This document shows positions 1-6,035 of a DNA stretch of 8,948 nucleotides, in pieces. Position 1 is the stretch's first letter. Every line of letters begins with the position of its first letter. Under the pieces are notes generated by a model. The model was not told the origin of the DNA. It did not search any database and was given only the letters and a program-made list of their open reading frames with translations. This DNA is from Gaiellasilicea sp038324115 (GTDB taxonomy: Bacteria > Actinomycetota > Thermoleophilia > Gaiellales > Gaiellaceae). The DNA is taken from positions 1-8,948 of the forward strand of contig JBBQHQ010000115.1 of the NCBI GenBank assembly GCA_038324115.1, read 5' to 3'. Both the position numbers and the translations under genes were made by a program.

Positions 1-633
1 GCGTCGGCGCTCTCCCCGCTCCAGCTCGCAGACTCGTCCGCGGTGCAGGTCGGCGACGGCGTGATCGCGATCGGCAGCCCCTTCGGGCTCGACCTGTCCG
101 TGACCTCCGGGATCGTCAGCGCCCTCCACCGGCAGATCACGTCGCCGAACAACTTCGCGATCGACGACGCGATCCAGACCGACGCCGCGATCAACCACGG
201 CAACTCGGGCGGGCCGCTGCTCGATCTCGAGGGCCGCGTGATCGGCGTCAACTCGCAGATCGAGAGCGACGGCGGCGGCAGCGACGGCGTCGGCTTCGCG
301 GTGCCGTCCAACACGGTCGGCTCGATCGCGAAGCAGCTGATCGCCACGGGCAAGGTCGAGCACGCCTATCTGGGCGTCGCCACCTCCGACCCCGCGAGCG
401 GGAAGGGTGCGCAGGTCGCGCAGGTGCGGACATCCACGCCCGCAGCGGCCGCCGGCCTGAGGGCCGGTGACGTGATCACCGCCATCGACGGCGCCGAGAT
501 CGCGTCCTCGGACGCGCTCCGGACCGCCATCGACGCCCATCGCCCCGGCGACACGGTGAAGCTCACCGTCGTCCGCAGCGGCCAGACGACCTCGATCCAG
601 GTGACGCTCGGCACAAGGCCGGGCACCGCCTAA
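1..633 (+). CDS. HtrA/DegP-like S1C serine protease with C-terminal PDZ domain (5' truncated by window)
   Basis: Frame 1 is open from the first base, so the true start and the catalytic His and Asp lie upstream; the visible part is 210 residues. It begins in the second half of a trypsin-like fold, with the family pattern VQVGD...AIGSPFGL (residues 16-30) and TSGIVSALHR. The catalytic serine lies in GNSGGPL (Ser at bases 205-207), followed by GVNSQI and GVGFAVPS. Residues about 115-205 form a PDZ domain: YLGV carboxylate loop, then AAGLRAGDVITAIDG. Family members are anchored or secreted proteases that degrade or chaperone misfolded envelope proteins, with the PDZ recognising C-termini. The next gene, also exported, starts 79 bp downstream on the same strand. 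Family call is secure; which HtrA paralogue it is cannot be decided, so no symbol is given. Confidence 0.93.
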   Translation, partial: ASALSPLQLADSSAVQVGDGVIAIGSPFGLDLSVTSGIVSALHRQITSPNNFAIDDAIQTDAAINHGNSGGPLLDLEGRVIGVNSQIESDGGGSDGVGFAVPSNTVGSIAKQLIATGKVEHAYLGVATSDPASGKGAQVAQVRTSTPAAAAGLRAGDVITAIDGAEIASSDALRTAIDAHRPGDTVKLTVVRSGQTTSIQVTLGTRPGTA

Positions 634-650
634 GTCGACCACCACACGAC

Positions 651-686
651 CCGCGGGGCCGGGTCTTCCCCCAGCCGGCCCCGCGG
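651..686 (+). terminator. GC-rich 12-bp hairpin between the protease and the downstream operon
   Basis: CCGCGGGGCCGG (651-662) is perfectly inverted as CCGGCCCCGCGG (675-686), leaving a 12-nt loop. The stem starts 17 nt after the protease stop codon. No run of T follows, only a C-rich stretch, so it is not a textbook intrinsic terminator. In a high-GC actinobacterium it could still be a U-less terminator, an attenuator lowering expression of the downstream genes, or an RNA-stability element at the protease 3' end. The stem is seen directly; the function is inference. Confidence 0.45.
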
Positions 687-700
687 TTACACCCCCCAAC

Positions 701-708
701 GAGAGGAG
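701..708 (+). promoter_or_regulatory. Shine-Dalgarno deciding the GTG start at 713
   Basis: GAGAGGAG ends 4 nt before GTG 713. The next in-frame ATG, at 722, would be 13 nt away. The spacing favours the GTG, giving a protein that starts MKNMKTK with a positively charged signal-peptide n-region. Confidence 0.7.
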
Positions 709-712
709 CACG

Positions 713-1393
713 GTGAAGAACATGAAGACCAAGCTGATCGCAGGTGCAGGAGCGGCCGTCGTGGCCGCAGGCGGCGGGGCCGCGCTCGCCGCCACCCAGC
801 TCTCGCCCGCAGACGAGAACAAGGCGATCGTCGCCGACGCCGCCAAGCAGCTCGGCGTCGACGCAACCAAGCTGAACGACGCCCTCAAGAAGGCCCTGGA
901 GAACCAGATCGACGCCCGGGTCAAGGCGGGCACGCTGACCGAGGCCCAGGCGACCCAGCTGAAGGCGAGGATCGAGTCCGGGCAGGTGCCGCTCTTCGCG
1001 AGCCCGCGCGGGCAGGGCGACCGCGACGGTGGACGCCACGGCGGCCGTGGCTTCGGCCACCATCTCGACGCGGCCGCAACCTACCTCGGCGTCACCGCCG
1101 CTGCGCTCCGCACCCAGCTCGAGGCGGGCAAGACGCTCGCTGACGTGGCGAAGGCGCAGGACAAGACGGTGGACGGCCTCGTCGCGGCGCTCGTCGCCGA
1201 CGAGAAGAAGGAGCTCGACGCCGCAGTCGCGGCCGGAAGGCTCACCGCCGCCCAACGCGACCAGATGCTGACGGGCGTTCAGGCTCGCGTGACCGCGATG
1301 GTCAACGGCGAGCGGCCCGCCCGCGGCCCCAAGGGCTTCGGCCGGCCCGACCACGACGGCGCCGACTCCTCCGAGACACCGGCCACCGCCTAG
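713..1393 (+). CDS. Secreted helical-repeat protein of unknown function
   Basis: 226 aa. Residues 1-27 look like a Sec signal peptide: KNMKTK, then an Ala/Gly-rich hydrophobic core ending AALA with likely cleavage before ATQL. The mature part contains two related helical blocks. Block one (about 41-90) reads AKQLGVDATKL...VKAGTLTEAQATQLKARIESG. Block two (about 119-199) reads AATYLGVTAAAL...LADVAKAQ...VAAGRLTAAQRDQM. This 'LGV..aaL..al..G..L..iA' and 'AG.LT.aQ...l' pattern is known in many secreted actinobacterial and Firmicutes hypothetical proteins, including DUF2680-like ones. A Gly/Arg/His/Asp-rich linker (99-117) joins the blocks; the tail is acidic and low-complexity. No enzyme motif is visible. 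Linked to the upstream protease and 4 nt from the next gene, it is plausibly an envelope protein or protease client; that role is inference. Confidence 0.85.
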   Translation: MKNMKTKLIAGAGAAVVAAGGGAALAATQLSPADENKAIVADAAKQLGVDATKLNDALKKALENQIDARVKAGTLTEAQATQLKARIESGQVPLFASPRGQGDRDGGRHGGRGFGHHLDAAATYLGVTAAALRTQLEAGKTLADVAKAQDKTVDGLVAALVADEKKELDAAVAAGRLTAAQRDQMLTGVQARVTAMVNGERPARGPKGFGRPDHDGADSSETPATA

Positions 1394-1397
1394 GTCG

Positions 1398-1667
1398 ATG
1401 GACGCTCCTCCCTCCCGCATCCAGGAGGCCCGGAACCGGGCTGCCGCGGTCAAGCGCAAGCTGACCGCGGCGGCCCTCGGTCTCTTCGGTGCCGCCCTCG
1501 TCGGCGCCGGCGTCACCCACCCGGGTACCGCGTCGGCCACCACGACCCAGCCGCAGCCGGCCACCGGAGCGAGCACGGACTCGCTCACGAGCGGGCTCGA
1601 CTTCGGGTCCAGCGACCTCGGCTCTGCCGCGAGCTCCTCCGGAGAAGCCGCCACCCATGCGTCCTGA
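1398..1667 (+). CDS. Small membrane-anchored or secreted protein of the apbE operon
   Basis: 89 aa, starting 4 nt after the preceding stop and overlapping apbE by 11 nt. The first 20 residues are polar and basic (…AAAVKRK). A hydrophobic stretch follows (about 22-40: LTAAALGLFGAALVGAGV), ending at TASA, a possible signal-peptidase site after residue 47. The remaining 42 residues are a Thr/Ser/Gly/Gln-rich, probably unstructured tail. No strong Shine-Dalgarno precedes the ATG, so translation may depend on coupling to the upstream gene. No family is recognised from sequence. Residues 56-59 (TGAS) match the core of the ApbE acceptor motif DxxS/T-G-A-T/S, but the leading Asp is a Gln and there is no FMN_bind domain. 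Tight embedding between two coding genes and high GC3 support a real gene; function is unknown. Confidence 0.72.
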   Translation: MDAPPSRIQEARNRAAAVKRKLTAAALGLFGAALVGAGVTHPGTASATTTQPQPATGASTDSLTSGLDFGSSDLGSAASSSGEAATHAS

Positions 1668-2517
1668 ACCGCACGCATTCGAGGCGATGGGCGTTCGCGT
1701 CGAGGTTGAGGGCGCCGACCGCGCCGACCTCGGCCGGATCGAGGGCCTCTTCGCCGAGCGGGAGGCGATCTTCAGCCGCTTCCGCCCCGACAGCGAGCTC
1801 TCCCGCCTCAACAGGAGCGCCGCGACGGTGCTCGAGGTCTCGGACGAGCTCGCCCGCGCCCTCCACGTCGCGCTCGGCGCGGCCCGAAGCACCGGCGGCC
1901 TCGTCGACCCCACGCTTGGAGCGGCCGTCGAGGCCGCCGGCTACGACCGCGACTTCACCTCCCTCCCCCCGGATCCCGGCCCGCCCGGACCTGGCACGCC
2001 GGGCTCGTGGCGCTCTCTTCGGCTCGTCGGCGGGATTCTCTTCCGGCGGCCTGGGACGGCGCTCGACCTGAACGGCGTCGTCAAGAGCATGGCTGTGGAC
2101 GACGCGCTCGCGCTCCTCCCGGGCGACGGCTGGGTCTCGGCGGGCGGCGACCTCGCCGCCCGTGTCCCTTTGACGGTCTACGCGCCCGGCGGCGCCGTCG
2201 TCGAGCTCCGCTCGGGCGGGATCGCCACGAGCGGCAGCTCGCGCAGGCGCTGGATCCGCGGCGGTGCGCTTCAGCACCACCTGATCGACCCCCGCACCGG
2301 CCTCCCCTCCGACTCGTGCTGGACCGACGTCACGGTCGCGGCGGGCTCCTGCGTGGCCGCCGATGTGGCGGCGCGGGCGGCCTTTCTCCTCGGGGCCGAC
2401 GGACCCGCCTGGCTCGACCGGCTCAGGCTGGCAGGGTCGTTCGCGGCAGCCGACGGCGTCGTCGCCGAGAACCGGACGTGGCGCGAGCTGACGGCCACGC
2501 AGGCGGAGGCGGCGTGA
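1657..2517 (+). CDS. apbE: FAD:protein FMN transferase (ApbE family)
   Basis: 286 aa from the ATG at 1657; GGAGAAG (1641-1647) lies upstream. ApbE moves FMN from FAD onto a Thr/Ser of target proteins, in a Mg-dependent reaction. Family landmarks occur in order: FSRFRPDSELSRLN (39-52), VDPTLG (83-88), LDLNGVVKSMAVD (136-148, family version DLGGIAKGYAVD), SAGGDLA (161-167, the NLGGD region), GIATSGSSRR (188-197) and HLIDPRTGLPS (208-218). The C-terminal AADVAARAA segment (234-242) has Arg where many family members have the Thr of DxxxT, thought to help bind metal. No signal peptide or lipobox is visible, and the upstream extension of this frame is only a shadow of the preceding gene. The protein therefore appears cytosolic unless exported another way. 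It overlaps the next gene by 4 nt (GTGA), so it is translationally coupled to the ferric-reductase-like protein, the likely functional partner. Confidence 0.93.
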   Translation: MRPEPHAFEAMGVRVEVEGADRADLGRIEGLFAEREAIFSRFRPDSELSRLNRSAATVLEVSDELARALHVALGAARSTGGLVDPTLGAAVEAAGYDRDFTSLPPDPGPPGPGTPGSWRSLRLVGGILFRRPGTALDLNGVVKSMAVDDALALLPGDGWVSAGGDLAARVPLTVYAPGGAVVELRSGGIATSGSSRRRWIRGGALQHHLIDPRTGLPSDSCWTDVTVAAGSCVAADVAARAAFLLGADGPAWLDRLRLAGSFAAADGVVAENRTWRELTATQAEAA

Positions 2518-3137
2518 ACGTCGCCTGGTACGTGGTTCGCGCGGGCGGCCTGCTCGGCTTCGTCTTCCTCTCGCTCGGGGTGATCCTCGGCGTCTCACTC
2601 TCCTCGCGCCGCACCCCCGCGCGCTGGCCCCGCTTCGCGCTCGAGGACGTGCACCGCTACATCGGACTGCTCACGGGGATGTTCGTCTCGATCCACGTGC
2701 TCGGGCTGCTCCTCGACAGCTATCTCGGGCTCGGCGTCGGCGCCCTGCTCGTCCCCGGCCTCTCCTCGTATCGGCCCGTCTGGACCGCCGTCGGCGTCGT
2801 CGCGATGGAGCTGATGCTCGCGCTCGCGCTCACGAACCGATACCGGAAGCGGCTCCCGTACGCGTTTTGGCGGCGCGCCCACACCGTCAACTTCCTCGTC
2901 TGGGGACTGGTGCTCCTGCACGGGATCGCCGCCGGCAGCGACAGCGACGCGATGTGGGCCGTGGCGGTCTACGTCCTCGCGGCCGGAGCCGTCGCGGGCG
3001 CGACCGCCCGACGTCTGGCCACAGTCCGGAGGGCAGCGTCCTGGGCGGTCGGGCTCGCGACGGCCACCGCGGGGATCCTCACCGGCGAGCTCGTGCTGGC
3101 GCTGCTACTGACCCCGCTCGGCCGAGGCCTCGCCTAG
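2514..3137 (+). CDS. Ferric-reductase-like transmembrane di-heme cytochrome b protein
   Basis: 207 aa from GTG 2514, which overlaps the apbE stop as GTGA. GGAGG at 2505-2509, 4 nt upstream, fixes this start. Six hydrophobic segments are visible (about 8-28, 45-69, 88-106, 121-140, 146-166, 175-200). His47 and His61 lie 13 residues apart in helix 2, and His123 and His136 lie 12 apart in helix 4. This is the bis-His arrangement expected for two stacked b hemes in the ferric-reductase-like/MsrQ-like domain. There is no FAD- or NAD-binding domain, so electrons must come from a partner or the quinone pool and leave to an extracytosolic acceptor. Coupling to ApbE suggests that acceptor or donor is a covalently flavinylated protein; this is inference. 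The stop shares a CTAG with the stop of the opposing acetyltransferase gene. Confidence 0.88.
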   Translation: MNVAWYVVRAGGLLGFVFLSLGVILGVSLSSRRTPARWPRFALEDVHRYIGLLTGMFVSIHVLGLLLDSYLGLGVGALLVPGLSSYRPVWTAVGVVAMELMLALALTNRYRKRLPYAFWRRAHTVNFLVWGLVLLHGIAAGSDSDAMWAVAVYVLAAGAVAGATARRLATVRRAASWAVGLATATAGILTGELVLALLLTPLGRGLA

Positions 3138-3595
3138 CCGCGGCGCTCGAAGACGAGCAGCTCGCCGTGCTCGTCGTCGTGGAGGCGCTCGCCGGTCGCG
3201 CCGAAGCCTGCCTTCTCCGCGACTCGGATCGAGGCGCCGTTGACAGGGCTGATCTTGGCCCGGATCACCTCCACCCCCTCCTGCCCGAGCCCCCACTCCG
3301 CGAGGAGCTCGAGCAACTCGGTCGCGTGGCCCTGCCCCCGGTACTCGGGATGGATCCCGTAGCCGACGGTCAGCCGACCATCGTCACCCGGGCGCCCGCC
3401 GAAGCCGCCGCTTCCAACCTCCTCGCCGTCGGCGAGCGTCGCGCCCCAGATCCACCAACCCCGGGCGTCAGGGTCGTCTCGGAGCCTGCCGGCGAAGAAC
3501 CCCTGCGCGTCCGCCTCATCCGGGTTCCAGCGGAGAGCCTCGACCTCGGCCGCGGCGAGGGCGCGCAGCGTCAGCCGCGGGCCTTTGACGATCAC
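3134..3595 (-). CDS. GNAT-family N-acetyltransferase, RimJ/RimL-like
   Basis: 153 aa, starting at GTG (3595-3593) inside the relA stop (GTGA, 4-nt overlap), so it is the translationally coupled downstream gene of relA. The start MIVKGPRLTLRAL is the typical first strand of RimJ/RimL-type acetyltransferases. The acetyl-CoA pyrophosphate loop is YRGQGHATE (85-93), following the strand VGYGIHPE. The segment NGASIRVAEKAGF (119-131) is the conserved motif-B helix. Length is normal for a single GNAT domain. The substrate cannot be read from sequence: protein N-termini, small amines and antibiotics are all possible. No terminator fits between its stop and that of the convergent ferric-reductase-like gene, because the two stops overlap. 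Confidence 0.9.
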   Translation of the reverse strand: MIVKGPRLTLRALAAAEVEALRWNPDEADAQGFFAGRLRDDPDARGWWIWGATLADGEEVGSGGFGGRPGDDGRLTVGYGIHPEYRGQGHATELLELLAEWGLGQEGVEVIRAKISPVNGASIRVAEKAGFGATGERLHDDEHGELLVFERRG

Positions 3596-5796
3596 GTGGG
3601 AGTGACGCGGTACGCGTCGAAGACGGCGTCGAGCTGGCGGAGCGCGTTCAGGAGCGTGCGCAGCTCCTTCACCTCTCCGACCTCGGCCGTGTACCAGTTG
3701 CGGGCCATCCCGTCTTCGGTCGTGCCGCCGTAGCTGACGATGTTGGCGCCGTGCTCGGCGAACGTGCGGGCGACGTCCTCGAGCAGCCGCGGCCGGTCGA
3801 ACGAGTCGACGGCGATCTGGACGCGGAAGGTCGCAGCGACGTCACCGTCCCACTCGACGGGGGTGAAGCGCTCCGGGTTCCGCATCAGCGCCCGGACGTT
3901 CGGGCAGTCCTCGCGGTGGATCGTGATCCCGCGCCCGAGCGAGATGTAGCCGAGGATCGGGTCGCCCGGCACGGGGGTGCAGCACTTCGCCATCCGAACG
4001 AGGACATCCTCGACCCCGTGCACGCGGATCCCGAGCGAGTCGCCGGCGACGCTCGAGCGGGCCCGCGGCGCCTTCAGCGGCAGGATCGGCTCCTCGGCCA
4101 CCTCCTCCGTCTTCAAGCGCTGCAGCACCTTGTTCACGATCTGGCCGGCCTGGAGCTTCCCGGAGCCGAGCGCGACGTAGAAGTCCTCGGCCTTCTTGAA
4201 GCCGGTCTCCCGGATCACCTGCGCCAGCACCGCGGAGCCCTGGAGCTTCCGGTAGGGCAGGTTCTGGGCCTTCAGCGCAGAGTCGAGCTGGTCGCGCCCC
4301 TTCTGCTCGGTCTCGCCGCGCGTCTCGCGCTGATACCACTGCCGGATCTTGTTCCGCGCCCGCGAGGAGGTGGCGAGCGACATCCAGTCGCGGGAGGGGC
4401 CGCGGCCCGCCTTGGAGGTGAGGATCTCCACGAAGTCGCCGTTCTTGAGCCGGTAGTGGAGCGGGACGATCCGCCCGTTGATCTTGGCGCCGACCGTCTT
4501 GTGCCCGACGTCGGTGTGGACGGCGTAGGCGAAGTCGATCGGGGTGGCCCCGGCGGGCAGCGTCTTCACCTCGCCCTTCGGCGTGAAGACGTAGACCTCG
4601 TCGTCGAAGAGGTCGGTCCGGAACGTCTTCATGAACTCGCGCGGGTCGGCCTCGTCCTGCTGCCAATCGAGCAGCGACTTGACCCAGGAGAGCCACTCGT
4701 CGTCGGCCTTCGCGCCCTTGCCCCGCTTGTAGAGCCAGTGGGCGGCGATCCCGTACTCGGCCTCCTCGTGCATCTCCCGCGTCCGTACCTGGATCTCGAG
4801 CGGCGCCCCCTCCGGCCCGATCACGGTGGTGTGCAGCGAGCGGTACCGGTTGAACTTGGGCATCGCGATGAAGTCCTTGAACCGGCCCGGCATCGGCTTC
4901 CAGAGGGCGTGAATCAGCCCGAGGGCGCCGTAGCAGTCGCGCGTGCCCTCGTCGCCGGCCCGCTCGACGGTGACCCGCATCGCGGTCAGGTCGTAGATCT
5001 CGTTGAACTCGCGGCCCTTCTTGGCCATCTTGTCGTAGATCGAGTAGAAGTGCTTCGCGCGGCCGGAGATGTCGGCGGGGATGTCCACCTTGTCCAGCTC
5101 GGCCTTGAGGACCTCGGCGGCCTTCTCGACCTGCGACTCCCGGTCGGCGCGGCGGTCGGCGACCATCTCGCGGATCTCGGCGTACTTGCGCGGGTGCAGC
5201 ACCTCGAAGGAGCGGTCCTCCAGCTCCCACTTGAGCGCGTGGATCCCGAGCCGGTGCGCGAGCGGCGCGTAGACCTCGAGCGTTTCCTTGGCCTTGCGCA
5301 CCTGCGTCTGCTTGCCCTGGTACTCGATCGTGCGCATGTTGTGGAGCCGGTCGGCGAGCTTGATCAGGATCACGCGCACGTCCTGCGCCATCGCCACGAT
5401 CATCTTCCGGAAGTTCTCGGCCTCCGCCTGCTCGCGGCTCTGGAAGCTCGTCCGCGTCAGCTTGGTCACGCCCTCGACGAGGATCCCGATCTCGTCCCCG
5501 AACTCGGCGCGCAGCTCCTCGAGGTCGACCTGCGTGTCCTCGACGACGTCGTGGAGGAGCGCGGCGGCGAGCGACTGTTCGTCCAGGTGCAGCTCGGCGC
5601 AGATCTTGGCGACGCCCCACGGGTGGTGGATGAACGGCTCGCCGGAGCGGCGCAGCTGGCCCTCGTGCGCGGCCGCGGCGAAGTGGAACGCGCGCGCCAG
5701 GAGCTCCCGGTCGACCCCGGGGTTGTACGACTCCGCCGCCGCAATCAGCTCGTCGACGAGGTCCTGATGGTGCTTCTGGACGTCGAGCACAGCCAT
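3592..5796 (-). CDS. relA: Bifunctional (p)ppGpp synthetase/hydrolase (Rel)
   Basis: 734 aa from ATG 5796; a TTG at 5850 is in frame, but the TANNNT box at 5803-5808 lies inside that extension. Makes pppGpp/ppGpp from ATP plus GTP/GDP during starvation and hydrolyses it otherwise. The N-terminal HD hydrolase is intact: HHPWGVAKI (57-65), LLHDVVEDT (80-88) and LADRLHNMRT (147-156). The synthetase has YSIYDKM (251-257), RFKD (305-308, the RxKD signature of bifunctional Rel rather than EFDD of RelA), YRSLHTTV (318-325) and LEIQVRT (333-339). A TGS domain follows (about 398-461, VYVFTPKGE...NGDFVEILTSK). Next come a helical region, a Cys/His domain (CC 605-606, H627, C631) and a C-terminal ACT domain (about 655-730). 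This is the full long-RSH architecture at normal length. It is cytosolic and ribosome-associated by family knowledge, and lies upstream of the acetyltransferase with GTGA overlap. Confidence 0.97.
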   Translation of the reverse strand: MAVLDVQKHHQDLVDELIAAAESYNPGVDRELLARAFHFAAAAHEGQLRRSGEPFIHHPWGVAKICAELHLDEQSLAAALLHDVVEDTQVDLEELRAEFGDEIGILVEGVTKLTRTSFQSREQAEAENFRKMIVAMAQDVRVILIKLADRLHNMRTIEYQGKQTQVRKAKETLEVYAPLAHRLGIHALKWELEDRSFEVLHPRKYAEIREMVADRRADRESQVEKAAEVLKAELDKVDIPADISGRAKHFYSIYDKMAKKGREFNEIYDLTAMRVTVERAGDEGTRDCYGALGLIHALWKPMPGRFKDFIAMPKFNRYRSLHTTVIGPEGAPLEIQVRTREMHEEAEYGIAAHWLYKRGKGAKADDEWLSWVKSLLDWQQDEADPREFMKTFRTDLFDDEVYVFTPKGEVKTLPAGATPIDFAYAVHTDVGHKTVGAKINGRIVPLHYRLKNGDFVEILTSKAGRGPSRDWMSLATSSRARNKIRQWYQRETRGETEQKGRDQLDSALKAQNLPYRKLQGSAVLAQVIRETGFKKAEDFYVALGSGKLQAGQIVNKVLQRLKTEEVAEEPILPLKAPRARSSVAGDSLGIRVHGVEDVLVRMAKCCTPVPGDPILGYISLGRGITIHREDCPNVRALMRNPERFTPVEWDGDVAATFRVQIAVDSFDRPRLLEDVARTFAEHGANIVSYGGTTEDGMARNWYTAEVGEVKELRTLLNALRQLDAVFDAYRVTPT

Positions 5797-5802
5797 GGTT
5801 TC

Positions 5803-5808
5803 AGTGTA
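5803..5808 (-). promoter_or_regulatory. -10 box for leaderless relA transcription
   Basis: On the minus strand TACACT (matching TANNNT) is followed by exactly 6 nt (GAAACC) and then the ATG at 5796. Initiation 6-7 nt after a -10 would make the ATG the 5' end of the mRNA. No convincing Shine-Dalgarno sits at normal spacing (GGGAG is 12 nt away) and no good -35 is visible. Leaderless mRNAs with this spacing are common in Actinobacteria. Sequence is seen; promoter activity is inference. Confidence 0.55.
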
Positions 5809-5882
5809 CTCCCGGCCCCAGAAGCCGAATCCCTCGTCCGGGAGCCGCAACCGCTGGAGAGGATCCGCCGTTCTTTCGATGA

Positions 5883-6029
5883 ATGAATGGATCCGTGCTC
5901 AGGCGACGTCGGGAGCTCAGAAAGGCCACGCGGCTCGCCCGCGCGCTCCTCGCGCTCGACCACGCCGCGGCCGACCGGCGGCCCACCCCGCGCCGCAAGG
6001 CGTCGCCCGCCTCGCTCGCCGTCCGGTAG
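5883..6029 (+). CDS. Candidate small basic protein (48 aa) between relA and recJ, opposite strand
   Basis: ATG 5883 to TAG 6027-6029 lies in the 239-bp gap between the recJ stop and the relA start, on the other strand. The product is 48 residues with 12 Arg and 2 Lys against 3 acidic residues: RRRRELRKATRLARALLAL, then DHAAADRRPTPRRKA. The first half would form an amphipathic helix. The support is codon bias: 43 of 48 sense codons end in G or C, and the last 35 all do, while the second-position pattern (Leu, Ala, Asp, Lys) is that of coding DNA in a high-GC genome. The other two forward frames are poorer. Against it: no good ribosome site precedes the ATG (GGAGAGG 5856-5862 is 20 nt away), though an in-frame GTG at 5895 is an alternative, and no homologue is recognised. 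Confidence 0.42.
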   Translation: MNGSVLRRRRELRKATRLARALLALDHAAADRRPTPRRKASPASLAVR

Positions 6030-6035
6030 CTCGGC

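Noticed and set aside
1489..1656. Upstream extension of the apbE frame from 1489
   Set aside because: Pro/Arg/Ser-rich shadow of the 89-aa gene with no signal peptide; ApbE similarity begins after ATG 1657.
563..1678. 371-residue minus-strand open frame across the repeat protein and small gene
   Set aside because: Composition is that of an antisense shadow; the plus strand has a signal peptide, ribosome site and tight gene spacing.
5797..5850. 18-residue N-terminal extension of Rel from TTG 5850
   Set aside because: Not similar to Rel N-termini, rare start codon, and it contains the TACACT box 6 nt before the ATG.
3751..5886. 711-residue plus-strand open frame antisense to relA
   Set aside because: It mirrors the relA codon pattern; the product is low-complexity Leu/Val/Arg/Asp-rich without domains, while the minus strand encodes a complete Rel with all motifs.
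5930..6030. Inverted repeats in the recJ-relA gap as a recJ terminator
   Set aside because: Only short GC-rich complementarities expected by composition; no clean stem followed by T-run on the minus strand.
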